This document shows, in pieces, positions 12,703-26,057 of a stretch of DNA of 64,000 nucleotides. Below the pieces are notes generated by a model. The model made no database searches and had not been told where the DNA came from. It saw only the letters and a program-made list of their open reading frames with translations. The position numbers were made by a program, and so were the translations under genes. Each line of letters starts with the position of its first letter. Position 1 is the stretch's first letter. The stretch spans positions 28,721,540 through 28,785,539 of the forward strand of contig NC_089316.1 in NCBI RefSeq assembly GCF_036669915.1, given 5' to 3'. Source of the DNA: Pocillopora verrucosa (taxonomy: Eukaryota > Cnidaria > Anthozoa > Scleractinia > Pocilloporidae).

Positions 12703-12780
12703 ATACTTACCTGACGCGGGAGGTACTGTGATCAAGGAGGCAGTCCTCTCAAGGCGAGGCCCTTTCATTGCACTTCGACT

Positions 12781-12811
<31 letters not shown>

Positions 12812-12865
12812 TAACTCGAGCGTATAATTCTGGTAGTGGGGACCTGCGTTCGCGCTCGTCCCCGC
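12703..12865 (+). ncRNA. U1: U1 snRNA
   Basis: Uninterrupted copy, two bases shorter than consensus (gtggtaa, aattctgg). Confidence 0.92.
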
Positions 12866-13849
12866 AAAAGTCATCCAAACTATGTCTATATGGCCCTCTT
12901 ACTGACTATCGAGGTATTTTTGCTTTTGCAGTGGACCGGTAGACTTGCAAAGAAAGCAAAGGACGCACAACTGGCCAAGGTGTTGGCACGTTTGGAGGGG
13001 TAGAAGTGCATTGGAGAGACTGGAGGAAGGAAACAAGGTGAGTTTCGGGGCGGTGCGTAACTTTGCTGGCTGTTTTTGTTCAAGGCCTGTCTGCTCTATT
13101 GTGGGTAAAGTCCTGTTCGTTTGTATTTGCAGGTTGTGCGTGCCGTGCCGTGCTGGGCTATGCGCGCGAAGGGAAAGGAAATGAAAGGAAACCAAACGGC
13201 CGATCGACCGAGCGAGCGAGCATCGCATAGAAGGGCATTCGACTTGGACCGTGAGTACACTTTGAACCTTTTGAGCGGTTTTATTGTCACTGGAGCCGCT
13301 TTTAGAAATGCTATTGCTATCGTTAGTGTATCCTTTGTGCGAGCAAGCGATGGAACGAATGAACGAGGGAAGGAAACAAACTAGCAGAGTAGTAAAAGTA
13401 TCGAACCTTTTTCCCGATTCGTTTGCAGTCTGAATCCAACCATTGTCGACTTTCAGTGCCGTTTTTCGCGCGCCTCCTCTTGGAAGTGTGCGAGTGTTTT
13501 GCCACGTCACGATGGCTTAAAACTGCGTCTCAGAAGTGTGCGTTTTTTCCTATTCATTTTTTCGTTCGTTATTTGGAATGATTTGATATCACAGAAGTAG
13601 AATTTGACATCATAAACTGTTCATCTCGCGCGTGCTCACTCGCTCGCGCGCGCTCGTGGAGAAAAGTCGATCGCACTAGAGTTTTCGCCATTAGCTGGCC
13701 GATTTTTGACAAAAAGGTGTTTTCCCCCCCTCGTTTTTTGCTTTGATTTTGTTCCTCACTCACCTACGGCTCTCTATGTGAAATTGTGGTGTATGGAGAG
13801 CTATTTATTGGGATAAAACGTTTAGAGATGTTCGCAAGACAAAAAATTG

Positions 13850-13873
13850 AAGCCTACAACACGGGGTATTCCC

Positions 13874-13908
<35 letters not shown>

Positions 13909-13969
13909 CAGGGCTTAACTTCGGTGATCGGACGAGAACCGGTGCTTTCCCTGTGGTATGGTCGTAGAC
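13850..13969 (-). rRNA. 5S rRNA: 5S rRNA
   Basis: 120-nt consensus copy. Confidence 0.95.
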
Positions 13970-14471
13970 GAGGAAATGGGGTCGAAATTCTGCTTGTTAT
14001 CGGCCAGGTTCAGGCTGTAAAGCGGCCACATCCCTGAGTGTAGGCGAATTTGAAATTCTAAAGCCCTAGTTTCGTTACTCTAACCCTAAGAAATCGATAC
14101 TCTAACCCTAAGAAATTGTTACCCTAACCCTAAGAAATGGTTACCCTAACCCCGAAGTCGTACCTAACCCTAATGTATTTCCTCAACCCAGTTAACACAT
14201 GAGGAGCATCGATTTGAAGCACTATTCCCTAGGGAGGGGAGGGAGGGGTCCCAAGAGACATAACGTGTCCTAAAAACCTATAATACAATGTTTTAGCTCC
14301 GTAGCTGCGTGTAACTGGCTATAAAATCTTACAGACAGGAGATACCAAAAGTCACATCCACTCGTACCTTCTGCGGGACTCGCAAGGGCTTGTGTGGGCG
14401 ACCTGCTACTATCCACCATAAACCGTGGAAGGATCCCTCGACCACCCCCCTCACCCAGGGCATGCTTCGGC

Positions 14472-14657
14472 ATCNNNNNNNNNNNNNNNNNNNNNNNNNN
14501 NNNNNNNNNNNNNNNNNNNNNNNNNNNNNNNNNNNNNAGATGCTCATTGAGCAGCTCATATATTAAACTGATTTTTTGAACTGTGCTGTTGAAAAGAGGC
14601 TTGCCTCGTCCCAGCCACGGGTTGCCTCGGTATAGCACTACCTCCGAGTGCGGCCCA
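14472..14657 (+). ncRNA. U2: U2 snRNA, nt 4-66 masked by N, variant
   Basis: 63 N at 14475-14537. After the N run it reads agatgctc where other copies read cgctgctc, and tttttgaactgtgctgttg around the Sm region. The unit upstream (14280-14375) is also variant, so the differences are clustered. Confidence 0.85.
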
Positions 14658-14895
14658 CTTCCCTCTGGGGAAGACACATTCAATCCAAAACAAAGTCAAC
14701 GGTATAGCATTCTTTTATGTTTACAGGAGCCCCGCCCGCCCTTAGAGGGGGAAGAGGTGAAAGAGGGATGATAATTCAGACAACAGACAATGGCAGGAAC
14801 GGCCGCTGGCCTACGTTTTCTGAAGTGCGCAAAGCACTACCACAAGGACCTAGGGGTAAGTGGATTTTTTCACCGAGGGCAGACGCTGAAAAAGC

Positions 14896-14973
14896 ATACT
14901 TACCTGACGCGGGAGGTACTGTGATCAAGGAGGCAGTCCTCTCAAGGCGAGGCCCTTTCATTGCACTTCGACT

Positions 14974-15016
<43 letters not shown>

Positions 15017-15060
15017 TATAATTTCTGGTAGTGGGGACCTGCGTTCGCGCTCGTCCCCGC
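14896..15060 (+). ncRNA. U1: U1 snRNA
   Basis: 165-nt consensus copy. Confidence 0.95.
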
Positions 15061-16039
15061 AAAAGTCATCCAAACTATGTCTATATGGCCCTCTTACTGA
15101 CTATCGAGGGTATTTTTGCTTTTGCAGTGGACCGGTAGACTTGCAAAGAAAGCAAAGGACGCACAACTGGCCAAGGTGTTGGCACGTTTGGAGGGGTAGA
15201 AGTGCATTGGAGAGACTGGAGGAAGGAAACAAGGTGAGTTTCGGGGCGGTGCGTAACTTTGCTGGCTGTTTTTGTTCAAGGCCTGTCTGCTCTATTGTGT
15301 GTAAAGTCCTGTTCGTTTGTATTTGCAGGTTGTGCGTGCCGTGCCGTGCTGTGCTATGCGCGCGAAGGGAAAGGAAATGAAAGGAAACCAAACGGCCGAT
15401 CGACCGAGCGAGCGAGCATAGAAGGGCATTCGACTTGGACCGTGAGTACACTTTGAACCTTTTGAGCGGTTTTATTGTCACTGGAGCCGCTTTTAGAAAT
15501 GCTATTGCTATCGTTAGTGTATCCTTTGTGCGAGCAAGCGAGTGAACGAATGAACGAGGGAAGGAAACAAACTAGCAGAGTAGTAAAAGTATCGAACCTT
15601 TTTCCCGATTCGTTTGCAGTCTGAATCCAACCATTGTCGACTTTCAGTGCCGTTTTTCGCGCGCCTCCTCTTGGAAGTGTGCGAGTGTTTTGCCACGTCA
15701 CGATGGCTTAAAACTGCGTCTCAGAAGTGTGCGTTTTTTTCCTATTCATTTTTTCGTTCGTTATTTGGAATGATTTGATATCACAGAAGTAGAATTTGAC
15801 ATCATAAACTGTTCATCTCGCGCGTGCTCACTCGCTCGCGCGCGCTCTGTAAGAAAAGTCGATCGCACTAGAGTTTTCGCCATTAGCTGGCCGATTTTTG
15901 ACAAAAAGGTGTTTTCCCCCCTCGTTTTTTGCTTTGATTTGTTCCTCACTCACCTACGGCTCTCTATGTGAAATTGTGGTGTATGGAGAGCTATTTATTG
16001 GGATAAAACGTTTAGAGATGTTCGCAAGACAAAAAATTG

Positions 16040-16063
16040 AAGCCTACAACACGGGGTATTCCC

Positions 16064-16098
<35 letters not shown>

Positions 16099-16159
16099 CA
16101 GGGCTTAACTTCGGTGATCGGACGAGAACCGGTGCTTTCCCTGTGGTATGGTCGTAGAC
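16040..16159 (-). rRNA. 5S rRNA: 5S rRNA
   Basis: 120-nt consensus copy. Confidence 0.95.
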
Positions 16160-16665
16160 GAGGAAATGGGGTCGAAATTCTGCTTGTTATCGGCCAGGTT
16201 CAGGCTGTAAAGCGGCCACATCCCTGAGTGTAGGCGAATTTGAAATTCTAAAGCCCTAGTTTCGTTACTCTAACCCTAAGAAATCGATACTCTAACCCTA
16301 AGAAATTGTTACCCTACCCCTAAGAAATGGTTACACTAACCCCGAAGTCGTTACCTAACCCTAATGTATTTTCCTCAACCCAGTTAACACATTGAGGAGC
16401 ATCGATTTGAAGCACTATTCCCTAGGGAGGGGAGGGAGGGGTCCCAAGAGACATAACGTGTCCTAAAAACCTATTATACAATGTTTTAGCTCCGTAGGTG
16501 CGTGTATCTGGCTTTAAAATCTTACAGTGAGGAGATACCAAACGGGTCAGCCTCTGGGACCGTCTGCGGGACTCGCAAGGGCTTGTGGGGGCGACCTGCT
16601 ACTATCCACCATAAACCGTGGGAAGGATCCCTCGACCACCCCCCTCACCCAGGGCATGCTTCGGC

Positions 16666-16851
16666 ATCNNNNNNNNNNNNNNNNNNNNNNNNNNNNNNNN
16701 NNNNNNNNNNNNNNNNNNNNNNNNNNNNNNNCGCTGCTCATTGAGCAGCTCATATATTAAACTGATTTTTGGAACTGGGCTGTGGAAAAGAGGCTTGCCT
16801 CGTCCCAGCCACGGGTTGCCTCGGTATAGCACTACCTCCGAGTGCGGCCCA
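16666..16851 (+). ncRNA. U2: U2 snRNA, nt 4-66 masked by N
   Basis: 63 N at 16669-16731; remainder is consensus. Confidence 0.9.
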
Positions 16852-17089
16852 CTTCCCTCTGGGGAAGACACATTCAATCCAAAACAAAGTCAACGGTATA
16901 GCATTCTTTTATGTTTACAGGAGCCCCGCCCGCCCTTAGAGGGGGAAGAGGTGAAAGAGGGATGATAATTCAGACAACAGACAATGGCAGGAACGGCCGC
17001 TGGCCTACGTTTTCTGAAGTGCGCAAAGCACTACCACAAGGACCTAGGGGTAAGTGGATTTTTTCACCGAGGGCAGACGCTGAAAAAGC

Positions 17090-17167
17090 ATACTTACCTG
17101 ACGCGGGAGGTACTGTGATCAAGGAGGCAGTCCTCTCAAGGCGAGGCCCTTTCATTGCACTTCGACT

Positions 17168-17202
<35 letters not shown>

Positions 17203-17255
17203 ACTCGAGCGTATAATTTCTGGTAGTGGGGACCTGCGTTCGCGCTCGTCCCCGC
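17090..17255 (+). ncRNA. U1: U1 snRNA
   Basis: Consensus apart from one extra A (gggtaaactcg). Confidence 0.95.
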
Positions 17256-18233
17256 AAAAGTCATCCAAACTATGTCTATATGGCCCTCTTACTGACTATC
17301 GAGGGTATTTTTGCTTTTGCAGTGGACCGGTAGACTTGCAAAGAAAGCAAAGGACGCACAACTGGCCAAGGTGTTGGCACGTTTGGAGGGTAGAAGTGCA
17401 TTGGAGAGACTGGAGGAAGGAAACAAGGTGAGTTTCGGGCGGTGCGTAACTTTGCTGGCTGTTTTTGTTCAAGGCCTGTCTGCTCTATTGTGTGTAAAGT
17501 CCTGTTCGTTTGTATTTGCAGGTTGTGCGTGCCGTGCCGTGCTGTGCTATGCGCGCGAAGGGAAAGGAAATGAAAGGAAACCAAACGGCCGATCGACCGA
17601 GCGAGCGAGCATAGAAGGGCATTCGACTTGGACCGTGAGTACACTTTGAACCTTTGAGCGGTTTTATTGTCACTGGAGCCGCTTTTAGAAATGCTATTGC
17701 TATCGTTAGTGTATCCTTTGTGCGAGCAAGCGAGTGAACGAATGAACGAGGGAAGGAAACAAACTAGCAGAGTAGTAAAAGTATCGAACCTTTTTCCCGA
17801 TTCGTTTGCAGTCTGAATCCAACCATTGTCGACTTTCAGTGCCGTTTTTCGCGCGCCTCCTCTTGGAAGTGTGCGAGTGTTTTGCCACGTCACGATGGCT
17901 TAAAACTGCGTCTCAGAAGTGTGCGTTTTTTTCCTATTCATTTTTTCGTTCGTTATTTGGAATGATTTGATATCACAGAAGTAGAATTTGACATCATAAA
18001 CTGTTCATCTCGCGCGTGCTCACTCGCTCGCGCGCGCTCTGTAAGAAAAGTCGATCGCACTAGAGTTTTCGCCATTAGCTGGCCGATTTTTGACAAAAAG
18101 GTGTTTTCCCCCCCTCGTTTTTTGCTTTGATTTTGTTCCTCACTCACCTACGGCTCTCTATGTGAAATTGTGGTGTATGGAGAGCTATTTATTGGGATAA
18201 AACGTTTAGAGATGTTCGCAAGACAAAAAATTG

Positions 18234-18257
18234 AAGCCTACAACACGGGGTATTCCC

Positions 18258-18292
<35 letters not shown>

Positions 18293-18353
18293 CAGGGCTT
18301 AACTTCGGTGATCGGACGAGAACCGGTGCTTTCCCTGTGGTATGGTCGTAGAC
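18234..18353 (-). rRNA. 5S rRNA: 5S rRNA
   Basis: 120-nt consensus copy. Confidence 0.95.
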
Positions 18354-18860
18354 GAGGAAATGGGGTCGAAATTCTGCTTGTTATCGGCCAGGTTCAGGCT
18401 GTAAAGCGGCCACATCCCTGAGTGTAGGCGAATTTGAAATTCTAAAGCCCTAGTTTCGTTACTCTAACCCTAAGAAATCGATACTCTAACCCTAAGAAAT
18501 TGTTACCCTAACCCTAAGAAATGGTTACCCTAACCCCGAAGTCGTTACCTAACCCTAATGTATTTTCCTCAACCCAGTTAACACATTGAGGAGCATCGAT
18601 TTGAAGCACTATTCCCTAGGGAGGGGAGGGAGGGGTCCCAAGAGACATAACGTGTCCTAAAAAACCTATTATACAATGTTTTAGCTCCGTAGGTGCGTGT
18701 ATCTGGCTTTAAAATCTTACAGTGAGGAGATACCAAACGGGTCAGCCTCTGGGACCGTCTGCGGGACTCGCAAGGGCTTGTGGGGGCGACCTGCTACTAT
18801 CCACCATAAACCGTGGGAAGGATCCCTCGACCACCCCCCTCACCCAGGGCATGCTTCGGC

Positions 18861-19046
18861 ATCNNNNNNNNNNNNNNNNNNNNNNNNNNNNNNNNNNNNN
18901 NNNNNNNNNNNNNNNNNNNNNNNNNNCGCTGCTCATTGAGCAGCTCATATATTAAACTGATTTTTGGAACTGGGCTGTGGAAAAGAGGCTTGCCTCGTCC
19001 CAGCCACGGGTTGCCTCGGTATAGCACTACCTCCGAGTGCGGCCCA
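18861..19046 (+). ncRNA. U2: U2 snRNA, nt 4-66 masked by N
   Basis: 63 N at 18864-18926; remainder is consensus. Confidence 0.9.
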
Positions 19047-19284
19047 CTTCCCTCTGGGGAAGACACATTCAATCCAAAACAAAGTCAACGGTATAGCATT
19101 CTTTTATGTTTACAGGAGCCCCGCCCGCCCTTAGAGGGGGAAGAGGTGAAAGAGGGATGATAATTCAGACAACAGACAATGGCAGGAACGGCCGCTGGCC
19201 TACGTTTTCTGAAGTGCGCAAAGCACTACCACAAGGACCTAGGGGTAAGTGGATTTTTTCACCGAGGGCAGACGCTGAAAAAGC

Positions 19285-19362
19285 ATACTTACCTGACGCG
19301 GGAGGTACTGTGATCAAGGAGGCAGTCCTCTCAAGGCGAGGCCCTTTCATTGCACTTCGACT

Positions 19363-19405
<43 letters not shown>

Positions 19406-19448
19406 TATAATTTCGGTAGTGGGGACCTGCGTTCGCGCTCGTCCCCGC
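19285..19448 (+). ncRNA. U1: U1 snRNA
   Basis: One base short at the Sm site (aatttcgg for aatttctgg). Confidence 0.93.
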
Positions 19449-20427
19449 AAAAGTCATCCAAAACTATGTCTATATGGCCCTCTTACTGACTATCGAGGGT
19501 ATTTTTGCTTTGCAGTGGACCGGTAGACTTGCAAAGAAAGCAAAGGACGCACAACTGGCCAAGGTGTTGGCACGTTTGGAGGGGTAGAAGTGCATTGGAG
19601 AGACTGGAGGAAGGAAACAAGGTGAGTTTCGGGGCGGTGCGTAACTTTGCTGGCTGTTTTTGTTCAAGGCCTGTCTGCTCTATTGTGTGTAAAGTCCTGT
19701 TCGTTTGTATTTGCAGGTTGTGCGTGCCGTGCCGTGCTGTGCTATGCGCGCGAAGGGAAAGGAAATGAAAGGAAACCAAACGGCCGATCGACCGAGCGAG
19801 CGAGCATAGAAGGGCATTCGACTTGGACCGTGAGTACACTTTGAACCTTTTGAGCGGTTTTATTGTCACTGGAGCCGCTTTTAGAAATGCTATTGCTATC
19901 GTTAGTGTATCCTTTGTGCGAGCAAGCGAGTGAACGAATGAACGAGGGAAGGAAACAAACTAGCAGAGTAGTAAAAGTATCGAACCTTTTTCCCGATTCG
20001 TTTGCAGTCTGAATCCAACCATTGTCGACTTTCAGTGCCGTTTTCGCGCGCCTCCTCTTGGAAGTGTGCGAGTGTTTTGCCACGTCACGATGGCTTAAAA
20101 CTGCGTCTCAGAAGTGTGCGTTTTTTTCCTATTCATTTTTCGTTCGTTATTTGGAATGATTTGATATCACAGAAGTAGAATTTGACATCATAAACTGTTC
20201 ATCTCGCGCGTGCTCACTCGCTCGCGCGCGCTCTGTAAGAAAAGTCGATCGCACTAGAGTTTTCGCCATTAGCTGGCCGATTTTTGACAAAAAGGTGTTT
20301 TCCCCCCCTCGTTTTTTGCTTTGATTTTGTTACTCAGTGTACTTCGGCTCTGTATTTTACATTGTGGTTTATGGAGAGCTATTTATTGGGATAAAACGTT
20401 TAGAGATGTTCGCAAGACAAAAAATTG

Positions 20428-20449
20428 AAGCCTACAACACGGGTATTCC

Positions 20450-20484
<35 letters not shown>

Positions 20485-20545
20485 CAGGGCTTAACTTCGG
20501 TGATCGGACGAGAACCGGTGCTTTCCCTGTGGTATGGTCGTAGAC
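20428..20545 (-). rRNA. 5S rRNA: 5S rRNA
   Basis: 118 nt; two bases missing near the 3' end of the gene (gggtattcca). Confidence 0.93.
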
Positions 20546-21051
20546 GAGGAAATGGGGTCGAAATTCTGCTTGTTATCGGCCAGGTTCAGGCTGTAAAGCG
20601 GCCACATCCCTGAGTGTAGGCGAATTTGAAATTCTAAAGCCCTAGTTTCGTTACTCTAACCAAAGAAATCGATACTCTAACCCTAAGAAATTGTTACCCT
20701 AACCCTAAGAAATGGTTACCCTAACCCCGAAGTCGTTACCTAACCCTAATGTATTTTCCTCAACCCAGTTAACACATTGAGGAGCATCGATTTGAAGCAC
20801 TATTCCCTAGGGAGGGGAGGGAGGGGTCCCAAGAGACATAACGTGTCCTAAAAACCTATTATACAATGTTTTAGCTCCGTAGGTGCGTGTATCGGGCTTT
20901 AAAATCTTACAGTGAGGAGATACCAAACGGGTCAGCCTCTGGGACCGTCTGCGGGACTCGCAAGGGCTTGTGGGGGCGACCTGCTACTATCCACCATAAA
21001 ACCGTGGGAAGGATCCCTCGACCACCCCCCTCACCCAGGGCATGCTTCGGC

Positions 21052-21237
21052 ATCNNNNNNNNNNNNNNNNNNNNNNNNNNNNNNNNNNNNNNNNNNNNNN
21101 NNNNNNNNNNNNNNNNNCGCTGCTCATTGAGCAGCTCATATATTAAACTGATTTTTGGAACTGGGCTGTGGAAAAGAGGCTTGCCTCGTCCCAGCCACGG
21201 GTTGCCTCGGTATAGCACTACCTCCGAGTGCGGCCCA
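21052..21237 (+). ncRNA. U2: U2 snRNA, nt 4-66 masked by N
   Basis: 63 N at 21055-21117; remainder is consensus. Confidence 0.9.
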
Positions 21238-21472
21238 CTTCCCTCTGGGAAGACACATTCAATCCAAAACAAAGTCAACGGTTATAGCATTCTTTATGTT
21301 TACAGGAGCCCCGCCCGCCCTTAGGGGGAAGAGGTGAAAGAGGGATGATAATTCAGACAACAGACAATGGCAGGAACGGCCGCTGGCCTACGTTTCTGAA
21401 GTGCGCCAAAGCACTACCACAAGGACCTAGGGGTAAGTGGATTTTTTCACCGAGGGCAGACGCTGAAAAAGC

Positions 21473-21490
21473 ATACTTACCTGACGCGGG
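21473..21490 (+). ncRNA. U1: U1 5' stub (nt 1-18) before element
   Basis: U1 nucleotides 1-18 followed directly by the element 5' end ttttgcctgcgttatag; target duplication 21475-21490 repeats at 23695-23710. Confidence 0.9.
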
Positions 21491-23694
21491 TTTTGCCTGC
21501 GTTATAGTATCGCGCGCTTGGATTCGTGGATTCACAAGTGTCTTTGGATTAAAGAAGCAGGATTTTTTGTAAGTATTATTGTGTTCTGGTTTGGCTGGTT
21601 TTTCTGGTGACCCTCCCAGGGACTCATGCTCGGCTCCTTGCCCGTAACCTGGGGTAGCCAGTCTCTGGTTGTTTTTCCAGTCTTGGGCTGGATTGGCTTT
21701 TCTTCTTGGCTTTTTTGGCCTTGAGTGTGGTATTTTGCCAGCTCACGTTTTGCCGTTTTTTCGGGTCACCCATCCACTTTTGGGTTGTTTGTTTTTGCCA
21801 TGGTGTGGAGTGTGTCAGGACGTGCGTGATTCACGCGTCAGTGATGTTGGCTAATTATGATAAGGACCGTGTGATGGCTCTCCTTAGGGAGCATATTGAT
21901 TTTGAAAGGCTTTCTGCCATTCAGTTTTGCCCTAGGGGCTTGATTCGTATTACTTTTAAGAATGTCTCAGACAAAGAAGAATTTGTGCGTATGGGTTCAC
22001 TGGCGTTGGATGGCACGATCTTAGTGTGACGTCTTCTGATAAGCCGCCGTCTTTTGGTTATGTACACTATTTTCCTGCCGAAGGTGACGATGCTCTGATC
22101 TGTGATGAGCTAAGAAAATACGAGAAGTTATCAGTATTAAGCACCAGAATTTTTCAGGAATTCCGGGCCTTCTAACTGGTCACGGATTCTTACGATGTAT
22201 TGTCGGATCCAGTCCCTGCTGAGTTCCGCATTGACGACTATCCTGTGCGGGTTTGGTATAGGGGTATCCCTCCGTTCTGCCAGATATGTAAAGTTAATGG
22301 CCATAAGGCCGCAGATTGCCAGTTCAAACGGAAATGTAGAAGGTGTGGATCCCCGGACCACAAAGCGCATGCGTGTGTCCGGCCGTGGGGTCAGTCTGTT
22401 GTTCCACAGAGGCAGCTGTCCCTGAGGCGGTCCCTGACCCCTCTGGGACTGTTGTGCCTGTTGTCTCTGAAAGTTCTGCCGGTTGGATAAGGTGTGGTTG
22501 TGGATGTGATTGAGGGTGCGGTGAAGATGCGGTTGTGGAGGAAGGGTTTCGGATGAGGATGATGAGGATGTAGTCGAGGGTGTGGTTGAAGATGGGTTGT
22601 GGAGAATGAGGTTTCGGATACTATTGAGGATGCTGGGGATGCTAATGTGGAGGATGAGGTTGCTGTTAGTACCCTGTTCCTGTCCTAGTCCGAGTTAGTG
22701 CTCCTGTTGAGTTGGGCTAGCCCCCCGGTCCCTGTAGTGACTGAGGATGTTCAGACCCCGCAGATTCTGTTATTCGTAGGAAGGTTTTTGAAGTGGTATC
22801 GGGATGAGTTAGGCCGCTGTTCTAAGGATCAAGCCTTTGTTCTGTCCTACAGGATATGAGGGTGCGTGAGGTTTCCCCTACGGATTTTTGGAGTTGGTGT
22901 CGGTAGTTTTGGAAAATGGGGCAGTCTCTCATTGTGGATCCAAATCTTCTTCGTATCCTAAGGGGATACGAGTGGTGAGCAGTCTGAAGTGGGTTTTGCG
23001 CAGTATCTTCTTGAAGTAAAAGGGGACCCTTCCTTTTTGATTGGTTTCAGGGGCTCTCTTGTTGACCAGATTGGTCCTACGGAGCATGATACGTTTTGTG
23101 TGTGGAGTTTTTGGACCTCAATGGTCGGCAATGTCGGAGGCTTCCCGCAAAGGCTTTGTGGGTTAAGAAGGCCACAGTTGTAATTTACCAGTACCCCTGT
23201 GGATAATAACGTAATTAATGTTGTAAATGATGGCGTTTCTAATCTCGTCTGCTGTGGTCCCTACTGCTGCAGTTCTTGCTGCAGAGCTGCTGAAGCGTTC
23301 TGCCCCCCCTTCTGTTGTGGGAGTTCCGAAATGTAGGAAGAAATTGTAGTAAATAGTAGTAAACAATACTATCTAAGTAAATATATGTGAATTAGTATTT
23401 AAGTCCTGGTTTTAATAATGTAATATTGTAAATAATAGTTTTTCTAGGTTTTTTGTATCCGTTTTTGTTCGTTTGTTTGGAGTGGGCGTGTTCAATTTTT
23501 GGGTGTGAGTGTGTTCAATGTTTGCGAGGTGGGGTTCGATTCCCCAACGAAGTTGGTGTCTGGGTGGCCCTCGGTTTATGGTGGACCCAACCCTAAGGCA
23601 TTGCACTTTCAGCCATGGGTTGGATTAGGTCTGAGATCGGCAGGCATTGCACCGCCCCTCACGGGAGCCTGGCCGTTCACCTTACATATAAAAA
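21491..23694 (+). mobile_element. ORF1-only U1-targeted element, noisy copy
   Basis: About 2.2 kb. The same element as 37722-39945, to which it is closer than to 28895-31116: it shares the gtggaggatgag codons, ccggtttgg (minus one T) and ggtggccctcgg where the 28.9-kb copy differs. It carries an ORF1-like region (about 21843-23349) with many one-base breaks, then the 3' tail with hairpin 23587-23623. Confidence 0.9.
21843..23349 (+). pseudogene. ORF1-like gene of ORF1-only element, broken copy
   Basis: Starts at the ATG of MLANYDKDRV; the first part and both zinc knuckles are readable around 22270-22380, after which the frame is lost repeatedly. Breaks are mainly one-base losses relative to the intact copy at 38067-39770 and fit the error level of the arm. 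Confidence 0.75.
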
Positions 23695-23783
23695 ACTTAC
23701 CTGACGCGGGAGGGTACTGTGATCAAGGAGGCAGTCCTCTCAAGGCGAGGCCCTTTCATTGCACTTCGACTGGGTTGACCCTC

Positions 23784-23814
<31 letters not shown>

Positions 23815-23858
23815 TATAATTTCTGGTAGTGGGGACCTGCGTTCGCGCTCGTCCCCGC
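23695..23858 (+). ncRNA. U1: U1 snRNA body downstream of element
   Basis: From U1 nucleotide 3 to the end. One extra G (gggagggtactg) and c for t (cctcgcgatt). Confidence 0.85.
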
Positions 23859-24845
23859 AAAAGTCATCCAAACTATGTCTATATGGGCTCTTAACTGACT
23901 ATCGAGGGTATTTTTGCTTTTGCAGTGGACCGGTAGACTTGCAAAGAAATCAAAGGACGCACAACTTGCCAAGGTGTTGGCACGTTTGGAGGGGTAGAAG
24001 TGCATTGGAGAGACTGGAGGAAGGAAACAAGGTGAGTTTCGGGGCGGTGCGTAACTTTGCTGGCTGTTTTTGTTCAAGGCCTGTCTGCTCTATTGTGTGT
24101 AAAGTCCTGTTCGTTTGTATTTGCAGGTTGTGGCGTGCCGTGCCGTGCTGTGCTATGCGCGCGAAGGGAAAGGAAATGAAAGGAACACCAAACGGCCGAT
24201 CGACCGAGCGAGCGAGCATAGAAGGGCATTCGACTTGGACCGTGAGTACAACTTTGAACCTTTTGAGCGGTTTTATTGTCACTGGAGCCGCTTTTAGAAA
24301 TGCTATTGCTATCGTTAGTGTATCCTTTGTGCGAGCAAGCGAGTGAACGAATGAACGAGGGAAGGAAACAAACTAGCAGAGTAGTAAAAGTATCGAACCT
24401 TTTTCCCGATTCGTTTGCAGTCTGAATCCACCATTGTCGACTTTCAGTGCCGTTTTCGCGCGCCTCCTCTTTGGAAGTGTGCGAGTGTTTTGCCACGTCA
24501 CGATGGCTTAAAACTGCGTCCTCAGAAGTGTGCGTTTTTTTTCCTATTCATTTTTTTCGTTCGTTATTTGGAATGATTTGATATCACAGAAGTAGAATTT
24601 GACATCATAAACTGTTCATCTCGCGCGTGCTCACTCGCTCGCGCGCGCTCTGTAAGAAAAGTCGATCGCACTAGAGTTTTCGCCATTAGCTGGCCGATTT
24701 TTGACAAAAAGGTGTTTTCCCCCCCTCGCTTTTTTGCTTTGATTTTGTTCCTCACTCACCTACGGCTCTCTATGTGAAATTGTGGTGTATGGAGAGCTAT
24801 TTATTGGGATAAAACGTTTAGAGATGTTCGCAAGACAAAAAATTG

Positions 24846-24869
24846 AAGCCTACAACACGGGGTATTCCC

Positions 24870-24904
<35 letters not shown>

Positions 24905-24966
24905 CAGGGCTAAACTTCGTGATCGGACGAGAACCGGTGCTTTTCCCTGTGGTATGGTCCGTAGAC
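24846..24966 (-). rRNA. 5S rRNA: 5S rRNA
   Basis: 121 nt with small indels (gggctaaacttcgtgatc; tggtccgtagac). Confidence 0.92.
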
Positions 24967-25472
24967 GAGGAAATGGGGTCGAAATTCTGCTTGTTATCGG
25001 CCAGGTTCAGGCTGTAAAGCGGCCACATCCCTGAGTGTAGGCGAATTTGAAATTCTAATGCCCTATTTTCGTTACTCTAACCCTAAGAAATCGATACTCT
25101 AACCCTAAGAAATTGTTACCCTAACCCTAAGAAATGGTTACCCTAAACCCGAAGTGGTTACCTAACCTAATGTATTTTCCTCAACCCAGTTAACACATTG
25201 AGGAGCATCGATTTGAAGGCACTATTCCCTAGGGAGGGGAGGGAGGGGTCCCAAGAGACATAACGTGTCCTAAAAACCTATTATACAATGTTTTAGCTCC
25301 GTAGGTGCGTGTATCTGGCTATAAAATCTAACAGTGAGGAGATACCAAACGGGTCAGCCTCTTGGACCGTCTGCGGGACTCGCAAGGGCTTGTGGGGGCG
25401 ACCTGCTACTATCCACCATAAACCGTGGGAAGGATCCCTCGACCACCCCCCTCACCCAGGGCATGCTTCGGC

Positions 25473-25658
25473 ATCNNNNNNNNNNNNNNNNNNNNNNNNN
25501 NNNNNNNNNNNNNNNNNNNNNNNNNNNNNNNNNNNNNNCGCTGCTCATTGAGCAGCTCATATATTAAACTGATTTTTGGAACTGGGCTGTGGAAAAGAGG
25601 CTTGCCTCGTCCCAGCCACGGGTTGCCTCCGTATAGCACTACCTCCGAGTGCGGCCCA
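25473..25658 (+). ncRNA. U2: U2 snRNA, nt 4-66 masked by N
   Basis: 63 N at 25476-25538; one substitution in the 3' stem-loop (gcctccgta). Confidence 0.9.
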
Positions 25659-25893
25659 CTTCCCTCTGGGGAAGACACATTCAATCCAAAACAAAGTCAA
25701 CGGTATAGCATTCTTTTATGTTTACAGGAGCCCCGCCCGCCCTTAGAGGGGGAAGAGGTGAAAGAGGGATGATAATTCAGACAACAGACAATGGCAGGAA
25801 CGGCCGCTGGCCTACGTTTTCTGAAGTGCGCAAAGCACTACCACAAGGACCTAGGGGTAAGTGTTTTTTCACCGAGGCAGACGCTGAAAAAGC

Positions 25894-26057
25894 ATACTTA
25901 CCTGACGCGGGAGGTACTGTGATCAAGGAGGCAGTCCTCTCAAGGCGAGGCCCTTTCATTGCACTTCGACTGGGGTGACCCTTGCGATTACCCAAATGTG
26001 GGTAACTCGAGCGTATAATTTCTGGTAGTGGGGACCTGCGTTCGCGCTCGTCCCCGC
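25894..26057 (+). ncRNA. U1: U1 snRNA
   Basis: One base short (acccaaatg); otherwise consensus apart from tggggtgacc. Confidence 0.93.
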